This document shows, piece by piece, positions 25,898 through 33,530 of a stretch of DNA of 64,000 nucleotides. The first letter of the stretch is position 1, and every line of letters begins with the position of its first letter. The translations under genes were made by a program, and so were the position numbers. This DNA comes from Streptomyces sp. Y2F8-2. Lineage in GTDB: Bacteria; Actinomycetota; Actinomycetes; Streptomycetales; Streptomycetaceae. The notes beneath the pieces are model-generated. The model was not told the origin of the DNA, searched no databases, and saw nothing but the letters and a program-made list of their open reading frames with translations. The stretch is taken from assembly GCF_014905555.1 (NCBI RefSeq), contig NZ_BNGS01000013.1:62001-126000 (forward strand), read 5' to 3'.

Positions 25898-26571
25898 GCG
25901 GACGTCGCCTGCCGCCCCGTGACCCCCAGGCCGCCGTGCCGTCGGCGACCGGGCCGTGGCTGTTCGACGGACCGCAGGGCGGCCCGCCGCAGCCGGGGGG
26001 CACCCTGCCGACGGCGGTGCTGTTCGACCGCGACGGCACGCTCGTGTCCGATGTGCCCTACAACGGTGACCCGGCGCGCGTCGCGCCGATGCCGACGGCA
26101 CGGGAGGCGGTCGACGCCGTCCGTGCACGGGGCATCCCCGTCGGGGTGGTCAGCAACCAGTCCGGCGTGGCCCGCGGCCTGCTGACGCGCGCTCAGGTGG
26201 AGGCGGTGCGGCGGCGCGTGGAGGAGCTGCTCGGCCCGTTCGACGTGTGGGCAGTGTGCCCGCACGGCCCGGGCGACGGCTGCGGCTGCCGCAAGCCGGC
26301 GCCGGGCCTGGTGGTGGCCGCCTGCGCACGGCTGGGCGTCCCCGTGGAGCGCGCCGTCGTCATCGGGGACATCGGCGCGGACATGGGGGCCGCCCGGGCG
26401 GCGGGCGCCCGCGGCGTGCTGGTGCCGACCCCCGTCACCCTCCCGGAGGAGATCGAGGCCGCCGAGACCACGGCCGGCGACCTGCTGGCGGCGGTGCGCC
26501 TGGTGCTGGGCCCGCAGGGCGGCTCCGGTCACGGGCCGCGCGCCGCCTCGATCGCAGGGGAGGCACGATGA
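25894..26571 (+). CDS. gmhB: GmhB-like heptose bisphosphate phosphatase (HAD-IIIA)
   Basis: 225 residues, ATGA-coupled on both sides. The HAD motif 1 is FDRDGTLVSDVPY (near residue 46-58), motif 2 SNQSG, then the GmhB zinc site as CPHGPGDGCGCRKP, and GDIGADMGAA as motif 4. These are the marks of D-glycero-D-manno-heptose 1,7-bisphosphate phosphatases rather than histidinol phosphatases; the presence of gmhA and hldE homologues in the same operon supports this. The first 40 residues are an unusual Pro/Gly-rich extension. The last 20 residues are also non-conserved. It acts in the cytoplasm on the heptose precursor. Confidence 0.82.
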   Translation: MSGRRLPPRDPQAAVPSATGPWLFDGPQGGPPQPGGTLPTAVLFDRDGTLVSDVPYNGDPARVAPMPTAREAVDAVRARGIPVGVVSNQSGVARGLLTRAQVEAVRRRVEELLGPFDVWAVCPHGPGDGCGCRKPAPGLVVAACARLGVPVERAVVIGDIGADMGAARAAGARGVLVPTPVTLPEEIEAAETTAGDLLAAVRLVLGPQGGSGHGPRAASIAGEAR

Positions 26572-27800
26572 CGGACACCCGACGCCTTCCCCGCACCCTG
26601 GTCGTACGCCTCGACAGCGCCGGCGACGTGCTGCTGGCCGGGCCCGCCGTGCGTGCCGTCGCGGCCGGCTCCTCGCACACGGCGATGCTCTGCGGTCCCC
26701 GCGGGGTGCAGGCGGCGAAGCTGCTGCCGGGCGTGGACGAGGTGCTGGAGTACGACGCCCCGTGGGTGGGGCTGGAACCGGCGCCGGTCTCCCGTGCGGC
26801 GACGCGTCAGCTCCTTCAGACGCTGACCGCGGGTTGCTTCGACCGCGCCCTGGTGTTCGTCTCGTACCACCAGAGCCCGCTGCCGATCGCGCTGCTGCTG
26901 AAGCTGGCCGGGGTCGGCTGGACGGCCGCCGACAGCGAGGACTACCCGGGTGCCCTGCTCGACCTGCGGCACCGCCGGCTGCCGCACCGGCACGAGGCCC
27001 TGGCGGCGCTGGACCTGGCGGAGGACGCCGGTTTCGCGCTGCCGCCCGACGACGAGGGGGCGCTGCGGGTCACCACACCGCCGGACACCACTCACCTCAC
27101 CGGGTCGGAGCCGTACGTGGTGCTGCACCCCGGTGCCGCGGTGCCGGCCAGGGCGTGGAGCCCCGAGCGGGCGGCGCGGGCCGTGGCCGCCCTGGCCGCC
27201 GAGGGCTACCGGGTCGTGGTCACCGGGGGCCGTGGGGAGCGGGAGCTGACCGCGAAGGTGGCCGGATCGCACGGGCTGGACCTCGGCGGCCTCACCGACC
27301 TGCGGCAGTTGGCGGGGGTGCTGGCCGGGGCGCGGGTGGCGGTGGTCGGCAACACCGGGCCGGCACATCTTGCGGCCGCGGTGGGCACCCCGGTCGCCTC
27401 CCTGTTCGCGCCGGTCGTGCCCGCCGAGCGCTGGGCCCCGTACGGCGTCCCGCACGTGCTGCTCGGTGACCAGGGCGCGGCGTGCGCGGCGACCCGCGCC
27501 CGGCACTGCCCGGTGCCGGGACACCCGTGTCTCGACGGCGTGAGCGATGCCGAGGTGCTGGCCGCCGTGGCGGCGCTCTGTGAGAGAAGGGCCACGGCGA
27601 TGCATGAGGCGGACCGGACGCGAAAGACGGACCGAACGGATCTCGCCACGGCCGCGTCGCCCGCACCGGGTGACGCGTCCCGCCCGAAGGACGCGTCCGG
27701 CCCCGAGGACGCGTCAGGGCCCGGGGACGCACGCGGCCCGGCGGAGGACGTGTCCGGGGCGGGCCGCGGTCCCGAGACGGAACGAGGAGCGACCGTATGA
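26568..27800 (+). CDS. GT9-family (heptosyltransferase-like) glycosyltransferase with repeat tail
   Basis: 410 residues from ATG 26568. The family hallmark RLDSAGDVLLAGPAVRAV places the expected catalytic base at Asp20. The C-terminal nucleotide-binding half has YVVLHPGAAVPARAWSPERAA, then VVVTGG, then GNTGPAHLAAAVGTPVASLFAP. GT9 enzymes use ADP-heptose in Gram-negative LPS synthesis, and the locus encodes the enzymes for an activated heptose. Residues about 350-410 are a hydrophilic tail of degenerate DAS-G-P repeats, encoded by 18-bp units (27668-27740) and unlikely to be catalytic. Coupled by 4-bp overlaps on both sides. Confidence 0.85.
   Translation: MTDTRRLPRTLVVRLDSAGDVLLAGPAVRAVAAGSSHTAMLCGPRGVQAAKLLPGVDEVLEYDAPWVGLEPAPVSRAATRQLLQTLTAGCFDRALVFVSYHQSPLPIALLLKLAGVGWTAADSEDYPGALLDLRHRRLPHRHEALAALDLAEDAGFALPPDDEGALRVTTPPDTTHLTGSEPYVVLHPGAAVPARAWSPERAARAVAALAAEGYRVVVTGGRGERELTAKVAGSHGLDLGGLTDLRQLAGVLAGARVAVVGNTGPAHLAAAVGTPVASLFAPVVPAERWAPYGVPHVLLGDQGAACAATRARHCPVPGHPCLDGVSDAEVLAAVAALCERRATAMHEADRTRKTDRTDLATAASPAPGDASRPKDASGPEDASGPGDARGPAEDVSGAGRGPETERGATV
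27668..27740 (+). repeat. 18-bp tandem repeats in the 3' end of the GT9 gene
   Basis: Units beginning GACGCGTCC recur at 18-bp steps, encoding D-A-S-x-P-x hexapeptides four times. The array extends the GT9 protein with a low-complexity tail. It is a likely site of length variation between strains. Confidence 0.65.
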
Positions 27801-28762
27801 ACATCCTGTTGTGGCATGTGCACGGCTCCTGGACGACGGCGTTCGTCCAGGGTCCCCACACCTACCTCGTTCCGGTGACACCCGGCCGCGACCCCGACGG
27901 ACTGGGGCGGGCCCGCACGTTCTCCTGGCCGTCCTCGGTGCGCGAGGCGACCCCCGAGCAGCTGCGGGACGCGGACGTGGACCTGGTCGTCCTGCAACGG
28001 CCGCACGAGCTGGAGCTCGCCGAGCGCTGGCTCGGCGGCCGCCGCCCCGGCCGCGACATACCCGCCGTCTACCTGGAGCACAACGCACCGGACGGCGACG
28101 TGCCGAACACCCGGCATCCCTTCGCCGACCGCGGCGACCTGACGCTCGTCCATGTCACCCATTTCAACCGGCTGTTCTGGGACTGCGGCCGAACGCGCAC
28201 CGAGGTCGTCGAGCACGGCATCGTCGACCCGGGACACCAGTACACCGGCCGTCTCGCCCGTGGGGCCGTGGTCGTCAACGAGCCGGTGCGGCGCGGCCGT
28301 TACACGGGTACGGACCTGCTGCCCGCGCTGGCGGAGGCGGCGCCGCTCGACGTGTTCGGGATGCGCACCGAGGGCCTGGCCGGCCATCTCGGGCTCCCCG
28401 AGGAGCGGTGCTGCAGTGCGGACCTGCCGCAGGCCGAGCTGCACCGGGCGATGGCCGAGCGCCGGTTCTATCTGCATCCGGTGCGCTGGACGTCCCTCGG
28501 CCTGTCGCTGCTGGAGGCCATGCACCTGGGCATGCCCGTCCTGGCGCTCGCCACCACCGAGGTGGTCGAGGCGGTCCCGCAGGGCGCGGGTGTCCTGTCC
28601 ACCCGGCCCGACGTCCTGGCCCGGGCAGCCCGGCACTACCTGCACGAACCCGAAGCCGCAGCCGAGGCCGGCGCCCGTGCCCGCCAGGCGGCACTCGGCC
28701 GGTACGGGCTCAAGCGCTTCCTGGACGACTGGGAGCGCGTGATGACGGAGGCGCGCTCATGA
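27797..28762 (+). CDS. GT1/GT4-like glycosyltransferase
   Basis: 321 residues from ATG 27797, coupled to the GT9 gene by ATGA. The N-terminus is an unusual MNILLWHVHGSWTTAFVQGPHTYLVP. A GT-B fold is suggested by DVDLVVLQRPHE, EHNAPDGDVPNT, FGMRTEGLAG and the C-terminal RFYLHPVRWTSLGLSLLEAMHLGMPVLALATTEV block, where GT4 enzymes carry the E-x7-E donor site (here SLGLSLLEAM). The sugar and acceptor are unknown. It belongs to the same overlapping operon. Confidence 0.75.
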   Translation: MNILLWHVHGSWTTAFVQGPHTYLVPVTPGRDPDGLGRARTFSWPSSVREATPEQLRDADVDLVVLQRPHELELAERWLGGRRPGRDIPAVYLEHNAPDGDVPNTRHPFADRGDLTLVHVTHFNRLFWDCGRTRTEVVEHGIVDPGHQYTGRLARGAVVVNEPVRRGRYTGTDLLPALAEAAPLDVFGMRTEGLAGHLGLPEERCCSADLPQAELHRAMAERRFYLHPVRWTSLGLSLLEAMHLGMPVLALATTEVVEAVPQGAGVLSTRPDVLARAARHYLHEPEAAAEAGARARQAALGRYGLKRFLDDWERVMTEARS

Positions 28763-30030
28763 CCTCATCCCTGCACCCCATCCAGTCCGGCACCGTCGAC
28801 GCCGACGGCCCCGGTTCCCTGTCGATCGCACTGGTCTCGGAACACGCGAGCCCCCTCGCCACCCTGGGCGGGGTGGACGCCGGCGGGCAGAACGTCCACG
28901 TGGCCTGCCTGGCCGGGGCGCTCGCCGACCGGGGACACCGGGTGACCGTGTACACCCGCCGCGACGACAAGGACCTGCCGGACCGGGTGCCACTGCGCGA
29001 AGGGGTCGAGGTGCGCCATGTACCCGCGGGTCCGCCGGAGCCACTGCCCAAGGACGAACTGCTGCCCTACATGGCCGACTTCGGGCGCTATCTGGCCGGG
29101 GTCTGGCGGGTACGGGCGCCGGACGTGGTGCACTCGCACTTCTGGATGTCGGGGCTGGCCTCGCTGCGGGCCGTGCGCGAGCTGGGGCTGCCGCTGCTGC
29201 ACACGTACCACGCGCTCGGCACTGTGAAGCGACGGCACCAGCAGCTGGCGGACACCAGTCCGGCGCGGCGGATCGCGTACGAGACGGAGGTGGGCCTCGG
29301 CTGCGACCGGGTGATCGCCACGTGCCGGGACGAGGTCGTCGAACTGGGCAGGATGGGCATACCCGCCGGGAAGGTCAGCATCGTGCCGTGCGGGGTGGAC
29401 ACCGAGCTGTTCACGCCGAAGGGTCCGGTCGCCGAACGCGGCACCCGCCGGCACCGGCTGATCCAGCTGGGGCGCCTGGTGCCGCGCAAGGGCGCGGCGG
29501 TGTCCGTCGCCGCGCTCGCCCTGCTGCCGGAGACGGAACTCGTCGTCGTCGGGGGGCCGTCGGCGGACCGGCTGGACGAGGACCCGGAGGTGCGCCGGCT
29601 GCGGCGCATCGCCGAGGAGCACGGCGTCGCCGACCGGGTGATCTTCAAGGGCGGTGTGGCGCCGCGCGATGTGCCGCCGCTGCTGCGCGCGGCCGACGTG
29701 GTGGTGTGCCCCGCGGACTACGAGCCGTTCGGCATCGTCCCGCTGGAGGCCATGGCCTGCGGCAGGCCGGTCGTGGCCAGCGCGGTGGGCGGCCAGCTGG
29801 ACACCATCGCGGACCCGACCACCGGGCGCCTGGTGCCGCCACGGGACCCGGAGGCCCTCGCACGGGCCGTCGGTGAACTCCTCGCCGACCCCGAGATGCG
29901 GGAGGCGTGCGGCGCGGCGGGCCGCCGTCGCGTGCTGCGCAGGTACGGCTGGGGACGGGTCGCCGCGGCGACCGAGGCGACGTACTGCTCCGTCCTGGAC
30001 GCCCAGCCCGCGGCCACGGGGGTGGTGTGA
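28759..30030 (+). CDS. GT4-family glycosyltransferase
   Basis: 423 residues, ATG 28759, coupled by ATGA. The acceptor/N-terminal half has ASPLATLGGVDAGGQNVHV (the GGQ motif of sucrose-synthase/MshA-type GT4 enzymes) and VVHSHFWMSGLASL. The donor half has IQLGRLVPRKG, then PADYEPFGIVPLEAMACGRPVVAS with the E-x7-E signature. It transfers a sugar from a nucleotide donor in the cytoplasm. It ends the first overlapping block; the gmhA gene starts 114 bp later. Resemblance to MshA is only at family level. Confidence 0.87.
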   Translation: MTSSLHPIQSGTVDADGPGSLSIALVSEHASPLATLGGVDAGGQNVHVACLAGALADRGHRVTVYTRRDDKDLPDRVPLREGVEVRHVPAGPPEPLPKDELLPYMADFGRYLAGVWRVRAPDVVHSHFWMSGLASLRAVRELGLPLLHTYHALGTVKRRHQQLADTSPARRIAYETEVGLGCDRVIATCRDEVVELGRMGIPAGKVSIVPCGVDTELFTPKGPVAERGTRRHRLIQLGRLVPRKGAAVSVAALALLPETELVVVGGPSADRLDEDPEVRRLRRIAEEHGVADRVIFKGGVAPRDVPPLLRAADVVVCPADYEPFGIVPLEAMACGRPVVASAVGGQLDTIADPTTGRLVPPRDPEALARAVGELLADPEMREACGAAGRRRVLRRYGWGRVAAATEATYCSVLDAQPAATGVV

Positions 30031-30144
30031 TCACGCACCGTCCGCCCGGCCCTCGACAGCGTTCCCGACCCACCGCGGAGCTCCGACGTCCGAAGGAGGT
30101 GCGGGTCCGGCCGCCGTCCCCGTGACGCGGTACGCCCGATCAAC

Positions 30145-30792
30145 ATGACCGATTCTTCTGCATCTCTTGCACTCGATGCCGCGCACCTGCACTGCCGTTC
30201 ACTGGAGCAGGCGCTCGTCCGCCTGCGCCGGGACGGCCTGCACCGGATCGCGGAGTGGGGCGGCCGGCTCGCGATCGTCCTCTCAGCCGGCGGACGGCTG
30301 CTGGCCGCGGGCAACGGCGGCAGCGCCGCCCAGGCCCAGCATCTGACCGCCGAACTCGTGGGCCGTTACCGGCAGGAACGGCCGGCCTACTCGGCGATCT
30401 CACTGCACGCGGAGACCTCCAGCGTGACCGCGATCGGCAACGACTACGGCTTCGACCAGGTCTACGCCCGGCAGGTGGCCGCACACGGCCGCCCGGGTGA
30501 CGTGCTCGTGCTGCTGTCCACCTCCGGCCGCAGCGCCAACCTGATCAGCGCGGCCGTGACCGGCCGGGCGGCCGGGCTGCGCGTCTGGGCGCTCACCGGG
30601 CCTGGCCCGAACCCGCTGGCGGAGGCGGCCGACGAGGCCCTGTGCATCGACGTCGGCAACACCGCGACCGTTCAGGAGGCCCATCTGGTGGCCGTGCACC
30701 TGCTCTGCGAGAGCTTCGACGCGGCGCTCGGCGCCGCCACCCGGCCCACCGCCGCGCCACGTACGGTCGGAGCGCACGGGAGGGCGTCGTGA
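30145..30792 (+). CDS. gmhA: GmhA-like sedoheptulose 7-phosphate isomerase
   Basis: 215 residues, an SIS-domain protein. ATG 30145 begins MTDSSASLALD; the ribosome-binding site is weak. The active site is AGNGGSAAQAQHLTAELVGRY (phosphate loop, then His and Glu for zinc), then STSGRSANLI, and the C-terminal TVQEAHLVAVHLLCE with the Gln and His that complete the GmhA metal site. It isomerises sedoheptulose 7-phosphate to D-glycero-D-manno-heptose 7-phosphate, the first step of the activated heptose pathway. The hldE gene overlaps its stop (GTGA). The C-terminal 20 residues are non-conserved. Confidence 0.88.
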   Translation: MTDSSASLALDAAHLHCRSLEQALVRLRRDGLHRIAEWGGRLAIVLSAGGRLLAAGNGGSAAQAQHLTAELVGRYRQERPAYSAISLHAETSSVTAIGNDYGFDQVYARQVAAHGRPGDVLVLLSTSGRSANLISAAVTGRAAGLRVWALTGPGPNPLAEAADEALCIDVGNTATVQEAHLVAVHLLCESFDAALGAATRPTAAPRTVGAHGRAS

Positions 30793-32183
30793 CGGGGCGG
30801 GCTCCGCTCGTGGTCGTCGGGGACGTCCTGCTCGACGAGGACATCGAAGGTGTCGCCACCCGGCTGTCCCCGGACGCCCCCGCGCCGGTCGTCGACGTCA
30901 CCGAGGACCGGCGTCATCCCGGTGGCGCGGGACTGGCCGCCGCGCTGGCGGCCCGCGGCGGGCGTGAGGTGGTGCTGGTGACCGCGCTCGGCGACGACTC
31001 GGCCAGCGAGGCCGTACGCCGTGATCTGCGCGGCCGGGTGCGGCTGGTGGAGATCCCGCTGAAGGGCAGCCTGCCGGTGAAGACGCGGGTGCTGGCGAGC
31101 GGCCGGCCCCTGGTGCGGATCGACCGGGGCGGCGGCACGCCCGGCGAGCCGGACGCCGCGGTGCGCGAGGCGCTCGCGCAGGCGCACGCCGTGCTGGTCG
31201 CCGACTACGGGCGGCACACGGCCGGTGCCGTGCGGGAGCATCTGGCGGCCGTCGTGCCGCGCACACCGCTGGTGTGGGACCCCCACCCCCGGGGCGACAC
31301 TCCGGTGCCGGGGGCGCGACTGGTCACCCCGAACGCGGCGGAGGCATCCGCCCTGTGCCCCGGCGACGGCGACTCGCTGCGCGCGTACGCCGACCGGGCC
31401 GCTCGGCTCGCGGAGCGCTGGCAGGCGGCCGGTGTCGCCGTGACCCTCGGGGATCGCGGGGCGCTGCTGGCCAGGCCGGGCAACGGCACGCCGATGCTGG
31501 TGCCGCCGCCGTACCGGGCGAGCGGGGACCCCTGCGGCGCGGGCGACTGCTTCGCGGCCACGACGGCGGCGGCGCTGGCGGACGGTGCGCTGCCGGAGGA
31601 GGCCCTGCAGCGGGGCGTCGCGGAGGCCGCCGCGTTCGTCTCGGCGGGCGGGGCCGGGAACCCGGCACTGTGGCGGACCTCGCCCCCTCCCCCGGCGCAG
31701 ACCCCCCGCACCGACGCCTTCGCGGTCGCCGAGCGGGTCCGCGCGCGCGGCGGCACCGTGGTGGCCACCGGCGGCTGCTTCGACCTGCTGCACGCGGGGC
31801 ACGTGGGCCTGCTCGAGAGCGCGCGGCGCATCGGCGACTGCCTCATCGTGTGCCTCAACTCCGACTCCTCGGTCGCCCGTCTGAAGGGGCCGGGGCGCCC
31901 GCTGAACACGGTGGCGGACCGGGTGCGGGTCCTCGAGGCGCTCGGCAGCGTGGACGCCGTCGCGGTCTTCGAGGAGGACACCCCGGAGACGGTCCTGAAG
32001 CGATTGCAGCCGGATGTCTGGGTCAAGGGCGGCGACTACTCCGTCCAGGACCTGCCGGAGGCGGAGGCGCTGCGGGCCTGGGGCGGGCAGGCGGTCGTGC
32101 TGCCCTATCTCGACGGCCGCTCCACGACCCTGCTGGCCCGCCGGGCGGCGCGGGCCGCCGTGCCCCCGGTGCCGCCGTCGTGA
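30789..32183 (+). CDS. hldE: HldE-like bifunctional heptose kinase/nucleotidyltransferase
   Basis: 464 residues (the E. coli enzyme has about 477), GTG 30789, overlapping gmhA by 4 bp. Residues about 1-300 are a ribokinase-fold heptose-7-phosphate kinase, with VVVGDVLLDEDIEG, HPGGAGLAAALAARGG, and the anion-hole GDPCGAGDCFAATT. Residues about 325-460 are a cytidylyltransferase-like domain, with GGCFDLLHAGHVGLLESAR (HxGH) and KGGDYSVQDLPEAE. The order of domains is as in E. coli HldE. It makes a nucleotide-activated heptose with GmhA and GmhB, probably ADP-heptose. No HldD epimerase is recognisable in the window. Confidence 0.9.
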   Translation: MTGRAPLVVVGDVLLDEDIEGVATRLSPDAPAPVVDVTEDRRHPGGAGLAAALAARGGREVVLVTALGDDSASEAVRRDLRGRVRLVEIPLKGSLPVKTRVLASGRPLVRIDRGGGTPGEPDAAVREALAQAHAVLVADYGRHTAGAVREHLAAVVPRTPLVWDPHPRGDTPVPGARLVTPNAAEASALCPGDGDSLRAYADRAARLAERWQAAGVAVTLGDRGALLARPGNGTPMLVPPPYRASGDPCGAGDCFAATTAAALADGALPEEALQRGVAEAAAFVSAGGAGNPALWRTSPPPPAQTPRTDAFAVAERVRARGGTVVATGGCFDLLHAGHVGLLESARRIGDCLIVCLNSDSSVARLKGPGRPLNTVADRVRVLEALGSVDAVAVFEEDTPETVLKRLQPDVWVKGGDYSVQDLPEAEALRAWGGQAVVLPYLDGRSTTLLARRAARAAVPPVPPS

Positions 32184-33229
32184 GGACGGCCGAGGCGCAC
32201 TCGCCGCGGGTCCTGGTGCTGCGGGCGCTGGGGCTGGGCGATCTGCTGACGGCGGTGCCCGCGCTGCGGGCGCTGCGGCGGCATCTGCCCCGCCACGAGA
32301 TCGTGCTGGCCGCGCCCGCACGGCTGGAGCAGGCAGCCGCGGCGACCGGCCTGGTGGACCGGCTGCTGCCCGCCTCCGCCCCCGGCCGGGCGGTGCCCAC
32401 CGAGCTGGCCTGGGCCGGGCCGGCGCCCGATCTGGCGGTCGATCTGCACGGCAACGGCCCACCGAGCCATCTGCTGCTGCGGGGGCTGGGGCCGCGGCGG
32501 CTGTTCGCCTACGCGCACCCGGGCACCCCCGATATCCCCGGTCCGGTGTGGCGGGAGGACGAACACGAGCGGGAACGGTGGTGCCGTCTGCTCGCCTGGT
32601 ACGGCGTCCGGACGGACCCGGAGGACCTGTCGGTCCCGGCGCCCGCGACGCCCTCCCCCGCACCCGGTGCCGTCGTGGTGCACCCCGGGGCCGACGCCGC
32701 CGCGCGGTGCTGGCCGCCGGAGCGGTTCGCGGCCGTGGCGCGGGAGGTGCGCCGCTCGGGGTACGACGTGGTGGTGACCGCGGGCGCCGGGGAGGGCACG
32801 CTGGCGCGGAATGTGGCGGCTCGGGCGGGGTTGCCGCCGGAGGCGGTCGTGGGAGGCGACGGCGACGTGCCGTTCGACCGGCTGGCCGCGCTGGTGGCCG
32901 GGGCCCGCTGCGTGGTGGTCGGCGACACCGGGCTCGCGCATCTGGCCACGGCGCTGGGCACACCCTCGGTGGTCCTGTTCGGCCCGGTCGCCCCTCGGCT
33001 GTGGGGACCGCCGGCCGACGCACGGCACCGGGTGCTGTGGCATCCGGGGGGCGACGATGCGCCACGGCCCGGGGACGCGCACGGGAGGGTGCCGGACGAG
33101 CGGCTGCTGAGGATCACGGTGGCGGAGGTCACCGAGGCCGTGCACGGCCTGCTGGAGCCGGGGCCGGGCCGTGGGGCGAGGCACGAGGTGCCGGGAGCAC
33201 TGACGACGGGCCTGCGCGCCCGCGGCTGA
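32180..33229 (+). CDS. GT9-family heptosyltransferase-like glycosyltransferase
   Basis: 349 residues from GTG 32180, coupled to hldE by GTGA. The GT9 start RALGLGDLLTAVPALRAL has the expected catalytic Asp at position 21. PDLAVDLHGNGPPSHLLL follows, as in many actinomycete GT9 proteins. The donor half shows VVVHPGADAAARCWPPERFA and GDTGLAHLATALGTPSVVLFGP. It is the most likely user of the activated heptose made by the two genes before it. It ends the locus; a 17-bp hairpin lies 180 bp downstream. Confidence 0.87.
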   Translation: MRTAEAHSPRVLVLRALGLGDLLTAVPALRALRRHLPRHEIVLAAPARLEQAAAATGLVDRLLPASAPGRAVPTELAWAGPAPDLAVDLHGNGPPSHLLLRGLGPRRLFAYAHPGTPDIPGPVWREDEHERERWCRLLAWYGVRTDPEDLSVPAPATPSPAPGAVVVHPGADAAARCWPPERFAAVAREVRRSGYDVVVTAGAGEGTLARNVAARAGLPPEAVVGGDGDVPFDRLAALVAGARCVVVGDTGLAHLATALGTPSVVLFGPVAPRLWGPPADARHRVLWHPGGDDAPRPGDAHGRVPDERLLRITVAEVTEAVHGLLEPGPGRGARHEVPGALTTGLRARG

Positions 33230-33411
33230 CGGAGGCCGAGGGCAGACCGGAGGGCCCCTGAGGGCTGTGCCGGCCGACGGGCGACGGGCGACGGACGAAG
33301 GAGGCACGAGCCCTCCGCACGAGCCCTCCGCATCGCTCCGCCGTCAGGTGACGCGCGATCCCCTCCCCTTCCGGTCGACCCGGGCGGCCCCAGACGCCAT
33401 CCGGCGCGACG

Positions 33412-33453
33412 GCCGTGCCGCCGCCCGGCATGGGACCCGGGCGGCGGCACGGC
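33412..33453. terminator. 17-bp perfect hairpin ending the glycan operon
   Basis: GCCGTGCCGCCGCCCGG pairs without mismatch to its complement across an 8-nt loop (CATGGGAC), followed by GGAAAGT. It is the strongest terminator-like structure in this region and probably acts in both directions. Confidence 0.75.
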
Positions 33454-33500
33454 GGAAAGTAGGCCGGCAACAGGCGACGGCACAGAGGTCGGCCCGGCAT

Positions 33501-33524
33501 CGGGCGGCGGCCGGCCGCCGCCCG
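33501..33524. terminator. 24-bp palindrome at the end of the MFS gene
   Basis: CGGGCGGCGGCC-GGCCGCCGCCCG is a perfect palindrome 6 bp beyond the stop codon of the minus-strand MFS gene. It has no loop of its own, so the hairpin would open the central bases. Confidence 0.55.
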
Positions 33525-33530
33525 GACGGC

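Larger units (their letters stand above)
33230..33530. other. Convergent intergenic region with strong hairpins
   Basis: About 300 bp between the GT9 and MFS stops, with no credible gene. It contains a duplicated GCACGAGCCCTCCGC (33304-33331), the 17-bp-stem terminator at 33412-33453, and a 24-bp palindrome at 33501-33524. Confidence 0.5.

Noticed and set aside
23610..26128. Minus-strand frames opposite the carbamoyltransferase, GT2 and HAD genes
   Set aside because: The coupled plus-strand operon is complete without gaps; antisense frames show no motif.
33129..33500. Small minus frame between the GT9 and MFS genes
   Set aside because: It covers two perfect hairpins and gives only Pro/Arg/Gly-rich text.
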